Source of the DNA: Zhouia spongiae
GTDB taxonomy: Bacteria; Bacteroidota; Bacteroidia; Flavobacteriales; Flavobacteriaceae
DNA: 64,000 nucleotides
Assembly: GCF_022760175.1 (NCBI RefSeq)
Contig: NZ_CP094326.1
Coordinates: 3,026,804 to 3,090,803 of the forward strand
Direction of reading: 5' to 3'
Shown here: piece by piece, positions 63,922 to 64,000 of the stretch
How the letters are laid out: each line of letters starts with the position of its first letter
How positions within the stretch are numbered: position 1 is the first letter of the stretch
Position numbers and translations under genes: made by a program
Notes under the pieces: model-generated
What the model saw: the letters and a program-made list of their open reading frames with translations, nothing else
What the model was told of the DNA's origin: nothing
The model's database searches: none

Positions 63922-64000
63922 CAGGAGTTGAGTCGAATACGAGAATTATAATGTGTAGCAAAAGGTTTAGCTTTTTTTGGTGTGGCCAAGCGATGGCAAT

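Noticed and set aside
63941-64000. Possible further copy of the 180-bp repeat at the window end
   Set aside because: Only CCATCGCT and AAAAAGCTA-CCTTTT-like fragments match in reverse; too short and cut by the edge.

Overview
The window looks like a chromosomal segment of a Flavobacteriaceae-type Bacteroidota bacterium. Evidence for this: several -7 promoter elements of the form TAnnTTTG, a protein ending in a type IX secretion (T9SS type B) sorting domain, TonB/SusC-like N-terminal modules, DUF families typical of this group (DUF4494, DUF5684-LepB, DUF5694), a long flavobacterial LepB and an AT-rich composition. Calls were made by reading protein sequence and motifs; no database search was run.

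Layout. 1-3146: end of the histidine operon (hisA partial, hisF, hisIE), then corA. 3293-7587: two secreted lipoprotein peptidases (S41; HExxH zinc metalloprotease), each followed by a copy of a 180-bp repeat. 7873-9544: cysteine synthesis operon (cysE-type, cysM; minus strand). 9779-15096: DUF2461, a small conserved protein, succinate-semialdehyde dehydrogenase, DUF72, acyl-CoA thioesterase, MscS-type channel. 15593-17651: two exported proteins. 17661-21317: porin-BCCT-UspA operon, probably betaine/choline uptake. 21618-24511: OmpA-like lipoprotein, TMEM175-type channel, bestrophin, GNAT. 24586-31048: LytTR two-component pair divergent from an ABC ATPase and a permease/M1-peptidase fusion. 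31070-34169: pseudouridine synthase, FKBP, formate-THF ligase. 34413-35873: T9SS adhesin-like protein. 36526-40016: isoquinoline-oxidoreductase-like IorA/IorB and a Crp/Fnr regulator. 40139-42427: a 50-aa membrane peptide and RecQ. 42684-48773: a giant 2029-aa protein ending in two cysteine-peptidase-like modules. 48940-53449: second LytTR/kinase pair, DUF5694, Tat-exported threonine-aldolase-like lyase. 53538-54419: two gene remnants fused back to back. 54570-60556: VIT-VWA-TonB-plug-DUF2135 fusion and small genes. 61173-63921: membrane AraC regulator and LepB.

The strongest unusual signals are these. (1) A family of about 180-bp repeats at gene 3' ends shows compensatory base changes in a hairpin, and one copy supplies the C-terminus of the S41 peptidase. 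(2) A second, REP-like palindromic repeat lies between hisA and hisF, and a relative of it is embedded in frame inside hisA. (3) The 2029-aa orphan protein carries papain-like and DUF2272-like C-terminal domains. (4) A long inverted repeat ends exactly on the start codon of the T9SS protein. (5) A scar joins MocR and FabF remnants. (6) A VIT/VWA protein is fused to a SusC-type plug. (7) A 69-nt intergenic element has nested complementary arms.

No tRNA, rRNA, CRISPR array, intact insertion sequence or prophage was seen.
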